A stretch of 64,000 nt of DNA from a bacterium (GTDB taxonomy: Bacteria > Planctomycetota > Planctomycetia > Kolteriales > Kolteriaceae): NCBI GenBank assembly GCA_019753235.1, contig JAIELF010000011.1:1-64000 (forward strand), in the 5' to 3' direction. This document shows, piece by piece, positions 1 to 8,057 of the stretch. Made by a program: the position numbers and the translations under genes. Below the pieces are notes generated by a model that worked only from the letters and a program-made list of their open reading frames with translations, was not told the origin of the DNA and did not search any database. The first letter of the stretch is position 1. Every line of letters begins with the position of its first letter.

Positions 1-168
1 GACCAGCAGATGAACCCGTCCCTGCTTGAGCCGTTCGACCGCTTCCTCCCCGGAGGATAGACACTCCAATTTCCAATTTGAGCGCGAGAGGGCCTTGGCG
101 ACGAGCGGCGGCATGGCCGGGTCGTCATCGACGTAGAGCAGCGTCGCGGAAGATTCCGAACGGACCAT
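1..168 (-). CDS. Response regulator receiver domain, 3' part cut off by the window edge
   Basis: Reading leftwards from the ATG at 166-168, 56 codons are visible before the edge. They begin MVRSESSATLLYVDDDP, the first beta strand and acidic pocket (three Asp) of a CheY-type receiver, followed by the helix KALSRSNW and a second strand ending in SSGEEAVERL, then VHLLV entering the strand that normally carries the phospho-Asp. That Asp and any output domain lie outside the window. The fold is clear; the output function cannot be told. No good Shine-Dalgarno sequence is seen. Confidence 0.75.
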   Translation of the reverse strand, partial: MVRSESSATLLYVDDDPAMPPLVAKALSRSNWKLECLSSGEEAVERLKQGRVHLLV

Positions 169-407
169 TCAAAAACACCCTGGTTGTGATTGTTTTCGTC
201 GACGTGTTCTCTGTCACGCGGATGATCCCCGAATCGGATTCGGGGGGGCGAAAAGTAAAATGTCTGATCAATCGTAGCCCAGAATCGAGTCCCTGCGGAA
301 TCAATTTGCAAATCCAACAGCGCAGCTTGGTCGGTTCAACTCGATAAACTGTTCCGTGAGGTCACTAGGCCACCGAGTTGATGTGGAATCGCAAGGGGGG
401 AATTCTG

Positions 408-1430
408 ATGGGGTGGATCCATACGCGGGCGAGTTGTCTTTCAATCATGTTGATGGCTTGGTGGCTCGTGGGAGCCGTCGATGCCGACGATCGTTGGATC
501 GAGATCGCAGCACCGGGCGGGCAGGCGATCGGCAAGAAGGTCGTTCTGATCAGCGGCGATGAAGAGTACCGTTCCGAAGAGGCGTTGCCTCAATTAGCAA
601 AGATCCTTGCCCATCGTCACGGATTTGATGCCGTGGTTCTGTTCGCCCTTGATCCCAAGACCGGCGAGATCAACCCCAATCAAAACGACAACATCCCCGG
701 GCTTGAGAAGCTTGATGAAGCCGACCTGATGGTTCTCTTCACGCGGTTTCGCAAACTTCCGGATGATCAGATGGCCCATGTGGCGAAGTATCTGCAAGCA
801 GGAAAGCCGATCGTCGCGATGCGAACCGCCACACACGCTTTTCAGCTCCCCGCATCGAGCAAGTATGCTGGATATTCCTGGCAGAGCAAAGAGTGGGACG
901 GGGGGTTCGGTCGGCAAGTGCTCGGCGAGACCTGGATCACACATCACGGGCTGCACGGCGTTCAGAGCACTCGGGGGATTTTGGCGGAGGGAGCCAAGGA
1001 TCATCCTATCCTTCGCGGCATCGCCGATGGTGACATCTGGGGACCGACCGATGTTTACGGTGTTCGTCTCCCACTGCCCGGCGACAGTAAGCCGCTTGTT
1101 TTAGGTCAGGTTCTGAAGGGGATGAAGCCGACCGATCCACCCGTTACCAGCAAACAGAACGATCCGATGATGCCCGTCGCGTGGGTCAAGTCGTTCCAGA
1201 CCGATTCCGGCAAAACATCGCGCGTCTTTACCACGACGATGGGGGCGTCCCAGGATTTGCAAAGCGAAGGAGTTCGTCGCTTGCTGGTGAACGCTTGCTA
1301 TTGGGGTGTCGGCTTGGACGAGAAGATACCCGCCCATTCCGACGTGACTCTTGTCGGCGAATTCAAACCGACACCGTTCAAATTCGATGGTTACGTCCGA
1401 GGGAGAAAGCCGATCGATTACGCGAAGTGA
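408..1430 (+). CDS. Secreted ThuA-like domain protein
   Basis: The 340-residue product starts with a signal peptide (hydrophobic SIMLMAWWLVGAV, cut near VDADD), so it is probably exported. The rest matches the ThuA-like fold (glutamine-amidotransferase-like): KKVVLISGDEEYRSEE at the first strand, a long helix, LMVLFTRF, then AGKPIVAMRTATHAF. The elbow after the strand lacks a cysteine nucleophile, as is usual for ThuA-like proteins, so no amidotransferase activity is implied. I chose the ATG at 408 because AGGGGGG lies just upstream; a TTG at 378 would add ten residues that spoil the signal peptide. It faces the DUF1080 gene with only 10 bases between stops. Such proteins are abundant in planctomycetes, often linked to sugar use, but the substrate is unknown. 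Confidence 0.85.
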   Translation: MGWIHTRASCLSIMLMAWWLVGAVDADDRWIEIAAPGGQAIGKKVVLISGDEEYRSEEALPQLAKILAHRHGFDAVVLFALDPKTGEINPNQNDNIPGLEKLDEADLMVLFTRFRKLPDDQMAHVAKYLQAGKPIVAMRTATHAFQLPASSKYAGYSWQSKEWDGGFGRQVLGETWITHHGLHGVQSTRGILAEGAKDHPILRGIADGDIWGPTDVYGVRLPLPGDSKPLVLGQVLKGMKPTDPPVTSKQNDPMMPVAWVKSFQTDSGKTSRVFTTTMGASQDLQSEGVRRLLVNACYWGVGLDEKIPAHSDVTLVGEFKPTPFKFDGYVRGRKPIDYAK

Positions 1431-1440
1431 CGCTTAGGTG

Positions 1441-2148
1441 TCAGTTGGGATCCAGGTTCGCGAGTCGAATGTTTCGCCAGCGAACTTCGAGAGGTTCAGT
1501 CTTTGCTCCGACGCCGTGCACTTGGAGCGCGATGAACCCGCGCGGGGTCATGGCGTCGTGAATGTCGGCCCGGGGCTCGCCATCGAGAAACGTCTTCATG
1601 TTTTCGCCGCGAGCCTCGATCCGAATCCGATGCCATTGATCTGCGTTTGACAGTCGCCGGCCCTGCTCGGTAAATGCTTTTCCGTCGCCACCCAAAGGGC
1701 CCGGGAAGAGCCAGCCTCGCCGACTCTCGTCATAGATGCCGGCCGTCCACCAGCGATCCCGACTAGGCTCGTTATCAATTTCGCACTGGTACCCGTGAAC
1801 GCGTTTGGGAGGAATAACGGTCGGTTTACTCCCTTTGCGAACGACGGTGGTCGGCTCATCGAAAGCGTTTGATCGAAACTGAATTCCCGAATTCAATTCA
1901 CCATCGACTTTGAATTCGAGTTCGAGGATGAAATCGCCAAACGCTTTTTCCGTGCAGAGGAACGAGTTCGATGTGAGGGGCCGACTCGTTCCGACGATCG
2001 CCCCCTCTTCGACGCGGTAGTTTGCTTTTCCGCCACGCTGTACCCAACCGGTCAGCGTTTTACCATCGAAGATCGGCTCGAATCGTTCTTGTGTCGGCTC
2101 GGCTGACCACGCTGTTAGAACCAATCCGATCCAGATACTCGCGTTCAT
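1441..2148 (-). CDS. Secreted DUF1080 (3-keto-disaccharide hydrolase-like) protein
   Basis: The 235-residue protein has a short signal peptide (MNASIWIGLVLTAWSA) followed by the typical start of the DUF1080 jelly roll, FEPIFDGKTLTGW. Other family marks are GDFILELEFKVDGELNSGI, YQCEIDN in the middle and WHRIRIEARG with FLDGE near the end. The family folds like concanavalin-type glucanases, and some members hydrolyse 3-keto-glycosides. Length is normal for a single domain. It is convergent with the ThuA-like gene; these two families often occur together in planctomycetes. The substrate is not deducible. Confidence 0.88.
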   Translation of the reverse strand: MNASIWIGLVLTAWSAEPTQERFEPIFDGKTLTGWVQRGGKANYRVEEGAIVGTSRPLTSNSFLCTEKAFGDFILELEFKVDGELNSGIQFRSNAFDEPTTVVRKGSKPTVIPPKRVHGYQCEIDNEPSRDRWWTAGIYDESRRGWLFPGPLGGDGKAFTEQGRRLSNADQWHRIRIEARGENMKTFLDGEPRADIHDAMTPRGFIALQVHGVGAKTEPLEVRWRNIRLANLDPN

Positions 2149-2213
2149 GGCAGTCCTCTTGTTTTTAAGAAGGCTTCACTGTAACCGAGAAAAGAGGTTC
2201 CTGCCTCCTTCTA

Positions 2214-2260
2214 TTCAAAAAGGTACACGAAGGCGGGAACGATCCTTTCTCGTTCCGTGT
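2214..2260 (-). terminator. Probable Rho-independent terminator of the haem protein gene
   Basis: On the minus strand, about 30 bases after the stop codon at 2290, a hairpin forms from GGAACGA (2250-2256) and TCGTTCC (2236-2242), with a 7-base loop and possible outer ACAC/GTGT pairing. It is followed by a five-T run (the A run at 2217-2221 on the plus strand). The stem is perfect but short, so confidence is moderate. Confidence 0.5.
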
Positions 2261-2289
2261 GACAACAGCTTGACGCTGAATGGAGATCG

Positions 2290-2829
2290 CTACGGAATTG
2301 GAACCGTGTACCCGAGCATGCCGATGATTTTGCCTTCCTCTTTGAAGGACTTGTAGTGCTCGTGGCACATGATGCACTTGTCGAGGACCACGGGGATGGG
2401 CGTTGCCGCCCGCAGGTATCGCTTCTCTTTTACTCGTTCCACTTCTTCGAAGAAGGTAGAGCCCTTTTGTAACGCGGCCAGCGCACGGGTCTCAAAACCT
2501 TGTTGCGGAGAATTCACGTCGTCGATCGGCTTTCCCGTGGCATCAATCAGACGGACTTCGTGCCAGCCCTTCTGCTTCATCGCCTCGAACAGCTTCTTTG
2601 CCGCGGTACCGGCCGGCACGTCAGAATCTTCCTCGACATAACTCTGCGTGATCAAAACAACCGCCGTCTTATAAAGGTCGTCCAGCATTTTGACTTCCCG
2701 ACGAACCTGCTCAAGCGAGGGATCGTCGGTGACACCCGTCGAGACCGACGGACCTTGCCAGTACGCCATCCCTGTTGCCCCGAACCCCACCGCCAACCAC
2801 ACCCCAACCCACAACCGAGTCCTGCGCAT
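2290..2829 (-). CDS. DUF3365 (Tll0287-like) periplasmic haem protein
   Basis: The 179-residue product has an N-terminal signal or anchor (MRRTRLWVGVWLAVGFGATG) and a single haem c attachment motif, CIMCH, about 30 residues from the end, inside a region typical of the Tll0287-like/DUF3365 domain (TPIPV, then the Cys motif and GMLGYTV). Such domains bind haem c and act as redox or ligand sensors, alone or fused to kinases; here it stands alone. Haem attachment would need the ResB/CcsA pair encoded at 32-37 kb. The ATG at 2829 has GGAGGGG seven bases upstream, so I preferred it to the in-frame start 66 bases earlier. Confidence 0.85.
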   Translation of the reverse strand: MRRTRLWVGVWLAVGFGATGMAYWQGPSVSTGVTDDPSLEQVRREVKMLDDLYKTAVVLITQSYVEEDSDVPAGTAAKKLFEAMKQKGWHEVRLIDATGKPIDDVNSPQQGFETRALAALQKGSTFFEEVERVKEKRYLRAATPIPVVLDKCIMCHEHYKSFKEEGKIIGMLGYTVPIP

Positions 2830-2955
2830 CGAATCCCCTCCTCCAAGAGTCATTCCCACCGCGGCAAAATATACACCAACATATGAACAATTCAAGCGGG
2901 ATGATTTCGAGTTGTCCTTCTAGGGGAGAGTCGCGTGCGGGAAGTTCTTTTGGGC

Positions 2956-3201
2956 TTAGTCGGCACTTTCGAGGACGTGTCCGAGGAGGGTTCCGGGGAG
3001 GACTGCTTGGTCCACATGGACGCGGATGTCGGCCAGTTTGCCGGTCGCGGGGGCCGGGATGTCGAAGGTGATCTCGCCGATGAGAAGTTCGACGAGTCGA
3101 TCGCCGGTCACGACGGCTTCTCCTCGCCGCACGAGCCAGCAGCTAATCTGGATCGGCTCGTCGGCAGGAATACCGAGATCCGGAACGGTGATCGGCGTCA
3201 T
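2956..3201 (-). CDS. Lipoyl/biotinyl-domain-like protein lacking the acceptor lysine
   Basis: An 81-residue stand-alone domain starting MTPITVPDLGIPADE. It reads as one lipoyl domain: ISCWLVRRGEAVVTGDRLVEL, a hairpin, then FDIPAPATGKL and the closing strand. In lipoyl domains the hairpin tip is usually (E)TDKA with the modified Lys; aligning on PAPATG puts Glu of LLIGEITF at that place, so there is no lysine to modify. Its ATG overlaps the lipA stop (TAATG), so the two are translationally coupled. It is the last gene of lipB-lipA-X. It could be a non-modified scaffold or partner of the lipoylation enzymes. An in-frame start further upstream lies inside lipA and is less likely. Confidence 0.75.
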   Translation of the reverse strand: MTPITVPDLGIPADEPIQISCWLVRRGEAVVTGDRLVELLIGEITFDIPAPATGKLADIRVHVDQAVLPGTLLGHVLESAD

Positions 3202-4133
3202 TACTTCGGTTCCTCGGGAGAGGAACGGGTCGCCAGCAGCCAAGCTTCGTCGGCATGATAGCTGGACCGGACGAAGGGAGCACTCGCCACGTGCGCGAAA
3301 CCCATTTGCTCGGCCAGGTTGCCGATCTGTTGGAATTCATCGGGATGGACAAAACGTTCGACGGCCAAGTGCTTGGGACTTGGTTGCAGGTACTGGCCAA
3401 CGGTTAAGAGGTCGACGCCCGCCCCGCGCAGGTCGGCGAGTGTTTGGATGACTTCGTCGTTGGATTCGCCCAGACCCAGCATGATGCCGCTCTTGGTGAT
3501 CGTCTGGGGCGAAGCTTCTTTGACATACCGAAGGACAGCAAGACTCACTTCATAGCTCGAGCGTCGGCGAACAACTCGTTGCAAGCGAGCGACGGTTTCA
3601 ACGTTATGATTGAAGACATCAGGCTGGGCTTCGAGAACGATATCAATCAGTTCGCGTTTGCCGTCAAAATCGGGAGTGAGGACTTCGACCTTCGCTCCGG
3701 TCCGTTGGCGGACAGCGAGGATACATTGCCGAAAATGGTCGGCACCCCCATCAGACAAGTCGTCTCGCGTGACGCTGGTGATGACGACATGCTTGAGACC
3801 CAAGCGTTCGCAAGCTTCCGCAACTCGGCTGGGCTCGTCGAGGGCGAGTGGTTCGGGATGGCCTCTTTCGACGGCACAAAAGCCACAGGGCCGAGTGCAA
3901 ACACGACCGAGAATCATGAACGTGGCGGTTTGTCGGCTCCAGCATTCGCTTCGGTTGGGACACTTGGCTTCGGTGCAGACCGTTTCGAGTCCAAGATCGT
4001 CGATGGCCTTTTCGGTCTTCGCGAAATAGCCATCCGCCGGGATTCGGCGTTTGAGCCAAGTCGGGAGCCGACGGCGGAGGGGGCTCTCGTCGGCAGGAAC
4101 TTCAATAATGGGCAAAACCGGCATTGGCTGCAT
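3201..4133 (-). CDS. lipA: Lipoyl synthase
   Basis: Radical-SAM enzyme that inserts two sulfur atoms into protein-bound octanoyl groups. The 310-residue protein has the normal length and all cluster ligands: auxiliary 4Fe-4S cysteines C53, C58 and C64 (CTEAKCPNRSEC) and the radical-SAM triad C79-x3-C83-x2-C86 (CTRPCGFC). The C-terminal RSSYHA, whose Ser ligates the auxiliary cluster, is also present. Its start lies 32 bases inside the 3' end of lipB, and the next gene overlaps its stop, so the three form a tight operon. Confidence 0.97.
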   Translation of the reverse strand: MQPMPVLPIIEVPADESPLRRRLPTWLKRRIPADGYFAKTEKAIDDLGLETVCTEAKCPNRSECWSRQTATFMILGRVCTRPCGFCAVERGHPEPLALDEPSRVAEACERLGLKHVVITSVTRDDLSDGGADHFRQCILAVRQRTGAKVEVLTPDFDGKRELIDIVLEAQPDVFNHNVETVARLQRVVRRRSSYEVSLAVLRYVKEASPQTITKSGIMLGLGESNDEVIQTLADLRGAGVDLLTVGQYLQPSPKHLAVERFVHPDEFQQIGNLAEQMGFAHVASAPFVRSSYHADEAWLLATRSSPEEPK

Positions 4134-4866
4134 GAGTTCCTCTTTCGGGGCGAATCAGATTCGCGGGGGGGCTACCTAAATAATAGTGGCCAAAGCCGAA
4201 GTTACCGACGAAATGGCGAAGGAAGGCTTCGCGGACGGTGCCGACTCGAACGGGTATGCGGAGTTCGCGGAACATGCATGTCCCCGGATGCCGATAATCC
4301 GACCCCCCATTCACGAGCGGGCGCTGATCCAGCGGAATGCCGACGTTGATCACACATCCGTGATAACTCACCCACTGCTTCACGGCGATTCCGACCGCCG
4401 CGATCGGTCGGCCGCCGACCAAAACACTTGCCGATCGCCGATCGGCTTTCCCTTCAATACCGAACTCGGCCAGGACATCGACGATGGTCTGATAGAGAAC
4501 ATCGCGATACGTCGCCAGGCCGAATGATTCCGGTTGCAGCGGTAGTATCGGATAAACGACGAGTTGGCCCGGCTGTTGATGCCAGCAGCCCCCACCCCGA
4601 TTCGTCCACTTGATAGGGACTTGACCGGTGGTGATCTCGGTCGCTTCGTGCCGAACGTGCTGGTGACTTCCCTGTCGGCCGACGGTCACAATAGGGGCAT
4701 GCTCCCCTAGGATCAGCGCACCTTTTTGTCTGGGCTCTTCACTAATGTCGAAGACGAGGCGCTGCTGAAAGGTGAGTACTTCTTCCCAGCGGAGTTGGGG
4801 CAAAAAATAGGCCAGCAAACTCCGCCGACGAAAGTATCTCTTCGCTTCGTCGATGCTTGCTGACAT
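4102..4866 (-). CDS. lipB: Octanoyl-[acyl carrier protein]:protein octanoyltransferase
   Basis: Moves octanoate from ACP to lipoyl domains, the step before LipA. In the 254-residue product I see RGGGCWHQQPGQLVVYP (the RGG-x-HGPGQL motif with substitutions), AAVGIAVKQWVSYHG with the conserved Lys and His, INVGIPLD, and a Cys in GTCM that would be the catalytic thiol. The usual TYHGPGQ is CWHQQPGQ here, slightly divergent. The ATG at 4866 gives a normal N terminus (MSASIDEAKRY); an in-frame ATG at 4902 is possible. First gene of the lip operon. Confidence 0.92.
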   Translation of the reverse strand: MSASIDEAKRYFRRRSLLAYFLPQLRWEEVLTFQQRLVFDISEEPRQKGALILGEHAPIVTVGRQGSHQHVRHEATEITTGQVPIKWTNRGGGCWHQQPGQLVVYPILPLQPESFGLATYRDVLYQTIVDVLAEFGIEGKADRRSASVLVGGRPIAAVGIAVKQWVSYHGCVINVGIPLDQRPLVNGGSDYRHPGTCMFRELRIPVRVGTVREAFLRHFVGNFGFGHYYLGSPPANLIRPERGTHAANAGFAHY

Positions 4867-5103
4867 GGCCCACGTTCCTCGAATGAAACTGTTCCTCCAC
4901 ACTTCCGGTATTTTACGTACGCAGCCATTCGTGCCGAGGCCTATTTAAGTCTTCCTCGGACGAGTAAAGAAATGCTCTTGACTTCGATGGTGGTACCGGC
5001 CTTTCGTCCAGTTTGATACACCAGGAAAGATAGAGAAAACTTGCCATGCGTTCGATCAATCCCAACGCAGGCATCAAGAGGCAAAGTTGATCGGCAAGGA
5101 GTG

Positions 5104-6270
5104 ATGAGCGTGCCAAAGAGGCTTCACCTGGACTGCTTTAGTGGCATCAGCGGTGACATGACCCTGGCGGCGCTCCTCGACCTCGGTGTTCCCGAAGAGG
5201 TAGTTCAGTCGGCTGTCCATTCGCTTGGCTTGCCCGGCCAGCTTCGCGTCGAGCGAATTCGCAAAGCAGGCTTCGCCTCGGTCAAGATCTTCGTCGAAAC
5301 GCCACACGAGCATTCGCATCGACATCTTTCGCATATAGTCAAAATGATCGACCAAGCGACGATGACCGCAGGCGCGCGCGAGATTGCCAAGCGGATGTTT
5401 CAGAAGCTGGGCGAAGCCGAGGCAGCCAGCCACGGGATCGCGATCGAGAAGGTCCATTTTCACGAGGTCGGCGCTGTCGATAGCATTTTCGATTTCGTTG
5501 GAATCGCGGTCGCTATCGATTGGCTTCGTCCCGAACGAATCACGTCGTCCCCCGTCCCGACAGGGAGTGGCTTCGTTCGATGCGATCATGGGCTTCTTCC
5601 CGTCCCCGCCCCGGCGGTCGCTCGGCTACTGACCGGAATTCCCTTGGCCCCTTCCACGATCGAGTCGGAATTGACCACCCCCACGGGGGCGGCGGTTCTC
5701 GCCACGCTGGTCACCGAGTTTACGCGAACGGTTCCCTCCCTGATCGAGAAGGTTGGCATCGGCGCAGGGACAAAGGATTTTCCTGAACAGCCCAACATCC
5801 TGCGGGTCTTTCTCGGGGAGGAAGCCGCGGTCCCTTCCACCGACACCGTTTGGCAACTCGAAAGCAACATCGACGATATGCCGGGCGAGATTCTGGGCTA
5901 CACGATGGAACGGCTGCTTGAGATCGGGGCTCTCGATGCTTACTTGGTTCCGATCCACATGAAGAAGAATAGGCCGGCCGTCATTTTGTCGGTCCTCTGT
6001 ACGGAACAAAACAGATCGGCCATCGAACAAGTGATCTTTGCCGAGACCGCCACGCTAGGTATTCGGCGAACAAAGGTCGATCGAACCAAGCTTCAGCGAG
6101 AAAGTGTCACCGTCATGACACCCTGGGGAGCGATTGCCGGCAAAGTCGCGTGGAATGATTCCATGAAAGTCTTCACGCCCGAATACGAAGCGTGTGCCAA
6201 AGTCGCTCGGGAGAATCAGCTTCCGTTACGACAGGTTTATGATGCCGTCCGCGCGGGTTGGAAGCCATGA
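5104..6270 (+). CDS. larC: LarC-type nickel insertion protein (DUF111)
   Basis: LarC inserts nickel into the pincer cofactor of lactate racemase-type enzymes. The N terminus RLHLDCFSGISGDMTLAALLDLG is the family signature, followed by a His-rich stretch HEHSHRHLSHI suited to metal binding, HFHEVGAVDSIFD, and the C-terminal NIDDMPGEILGYTMERL. The 388-residue length is normal. AAGGAG at 5096-5101 fits a GTG at 5110 best (8 bases), while the ATG at 5104 sits only two bases from it; the difference is two residues. No larA, larB or larE is seen in the window, so its client enzyme is unknown. Confidence 0.9.
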   Translation: MSVPKRLHLDCFSGISGDMTLAALLDLGVPEEVVQSAVHSLGLPGQLRVERIRKAGFASVKIFVETPHEHSHRHLSHIVKMIDQATMTAGAREIAKRMFQKLGEAEAASHGIAIEKVHFHEVGAVDSIFDFVGIAVAIDWLRPERITSSPVPTGSGFVRCDHGLLPVPAPAVARLLTGIPLAPSTIESELTTPTGAAVLATLVTEFTRTVPSLIEKVGIGAGTKDFPEQPNILRVFLGEEAAVPSTDTVWQLESNIDDMPGEILGYTMERLLEIGALDAYLVPIHMKKNRPAVILSVLCTEQNRSAIEQVIFAETATLGIRRTKVDRTKLQRESVTVMTPWGAIAGKVAWNDSMKVFTPEYEACAKVARENQLPLRQVYDAVRAGWKP

Positions 6271-6388
6271 CATGGACCGATTCTGTGTCGACCCAAAGAT
6301 CTTCTAGCGATGTTCCGAGAACAAAAGCCGATGGCTCGCGAGGAAAGTCAGTCCTCGTCGTACGAACAGGGTTTACTCGGCGCGAGTA

Positions 6389-6817
6389 TTAGCGTGCTGG
6401 CGGGGTCGGGGTTCCCTCGCGAGAGGTGATTTCCGACGGAGCCGTGTCGCTGTGCGAGGGATCGACGCGGAAGATCCCCAGTGGAATGGTTTCGCCATCC
6501 CAGTCTTCTGCCGCGGCGCGGGATTTTTCGGTTCGCTGGGCGGAACTCATCCAAGGGGAAGGATGATTCATCTCGACCAGCGAGAAATCTTTCCGGCTGG
6601 CCGGTCGCGGTTGACCAGGAGCGGGCCGATCCAGAATGACCAGGCAAGCCGACTCGAGGTCATTGGTCATCGGGCAGACGTGGATCACTTCCCAACCAGC
6701 GGCAAGGAGCCGACGGAGTGGGTTGGTCGGCGTCGCTCCGACCGGGTCGACTTCAAAGCTGAAGACTCCCTCTTTGCCCGCCTCGATGGACGTCCGAACG
6801 ATCAGCGCCTTCTGCAT
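6389..6817 (-). CDS. Hypothetical protein, 142 residues
   Basis: I do not recognise a family. The N-terminal 65 residues look folded (MQKALIVRTS, NPLRRLLAAGWEVIHVCPM, SACLVILDRP), an alternating strand/helix pattern with no cysteine cluster. The C-terminal half is Pro/Ser/Thr-rich and probably disordered. No signal peptide or membrane segment. The ATG at 6817 is preceded by GGGGAC at seven bases; an in-frame ATG 30 bases earlier is possible. It is convergent with larC and divergent from the hydrolase gene. A real gene is likely because it fills the gap and ends normally. Confidence 0.6.
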   Translation of the reverse strand: MQKALIVRTSIEAGKEGVFSFEVDPVGATPTNPLRRLLAAGWEVIHVCPMTNDLESACLVILDRPAPGQPRPASRKDFSLVEMNHPSPWMSSAQRTEKSRAAAEDWDGETIPLGIFRVDPSHSDTAPSEITSREGTPTPPAR

Positions 6818-6975
6818 TCTGCCGGTCCCCGTTTGCCGAGCCACCATTCGACCTTGATGCTATCGGCCGAGCCGACCTTGAACTGTCAGAGTTTCGAGGA
6901 CGAAATCGGTTGCCAGCGGCCTCTCGGGTGTCGAAACTGACGAGGTTGCCGTCCCTTCACCCCGGGAGACTCCCC

Positions 6976-7992
6976 GTGAGCGAGAATAATTCTCCTAAGC
7001 CCCCCAGGTATCCTGACCACGAAAAGCTGCTCGAATGGCGCGACGAAACGGGATCGGTTCATCCCGTGCGGACCCCGGCCGATTGGGCCAAGCGATGGGA
7101 GCATCTTCGCCAGGGGATGATGGAGATCATGGGGCCCCTCCCCGAGGACCGCACACCGCTCGACGTTAAGACTCATTCAACCGACGATGCGGGTTCTCAT
7201 TGGCGATATCGCATCGATTACCAGCCCGAGCCCGGCGATCGCGTGCCGGCGTACTTGTTGGTTCCCAAACAGATTGTCGGGAAGTTACCCGCGATGATGT
7301 GCCTGCACCAAACGGTGCAGATCGGCAAAGACGAGCCCGCCGGTCTCGGGGGAAGTGCCAATCTGCACTATGCGAAGGAGCTCGCCGATCGAGGCTACGT
7401 CTGTCTGGTCCCTGACTATCCCACACTCGGCCAATACACCTACGACTTCGATAATGACCGCTACATCAGCGGCAGCATGAAGGGGATCTTTAATCATCTT
7501 CGAGGTGTTGACCTACTTTGTGCGGACGAGAGAGTCGATTCGAACCGGATCGGCTCCATCGGGCATTCGCTGGGGGGACACAACACCATGTTCCTGGCGA
7601 CTTTCGATACTCGCATCAAGGCAATGGTTTCATGCTGTGGGTGGACACCCCATTGTCATTACTACAACGGGGATATCACCGGTTGGACGGGGCCTCGTTA
7701 TTGCCCGAAGATGAAGGACTATCTGGGCCGCTGCGCGGACGTTCCCTTCGACTACTACGAGATCGTGGCAGGCTTTGCCCCCCGTGCTTTCTTGACGGTC
7801 TCGCCGATCCATGATTCCAATTTTGACGTGGAGGGGTGTCGAAAGGTAATGTCGGCGGCCAAGGCGATTTACGCGATGCACAATCTCCCCGAGAATCTGG
7901 TCGGCCGATTTCCCGATGCCAAACATGATTTTCCGCCCGATGACCGAAAGGCGGCCTACGACTTTCTGGATCGGCATTTGAAGAGAACCTAA
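6976..7992 (+). CDS. Alpha/beta hydrolase, acetyl-esterase/dienelactone-hydrolase type
   Basis: The 338-residue enzyme has the nucleophile elbow GHSLGG, an acid residue after SPIHDSNFD and the catalytic His in DAKHDFP, all in the normal order. The oxyanion strand region is PAMMCLHQTVQIGKDEPAG. Upstream lies an N-terminal helical region (WAKRWEHLRQGMMEIMGPLP) typical of planctomycete acetyl xylan esterase-like proteins. No signal peptide is obvious, so it is probably cytoplasmic. I used the GTG at 6976, which follows GGGAG; an ATG-like start 66 bases upstream would lie in unconserved sequence. The ester substrate is unknown. Confidence 0.85.
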   Translation: MSENNSPKPPRYPDHEKLLEWRDETGSVHPVRTPADWAKRWEHLRQGMMEIMGPLPEDRTPLDVKTHSTDDAGSHWRYRIDYQPEPGDRVPAYLLVPKQIVGKLPAMMCLHQTVQIGKDEPAGLGGSANLHYAKELADRGYVCLVPDYPTLGQYTYDFDNDRYISGSMKGIFNHLRGVDLLCADERVDSNRIGSIGHSLGGHNTMFLATFDTRIKAMVSCCGWTPHCHYYNGDITGWTGPRYCPKMKDYLGRCADVPFDYYEIVAGFAPRAFLTVSPIHDSNFDVEGCRKVMSAAKAIYAMHNLPENLVGRFPDAKHDFPPDDRKAAYDFLDRHLKRT

Positions 7993-8057
7993 ACTCCTCA
8001 GACCAAGTGGGCTCATGAAGAGGATCTTGTGAAAGCACTCTCTTGAAAGGACCGGAC

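Noticed and set aside
3444-4349. 301-codon plus-strand frame
   Set aside because: Antisense to lipA and lipB, both certain.
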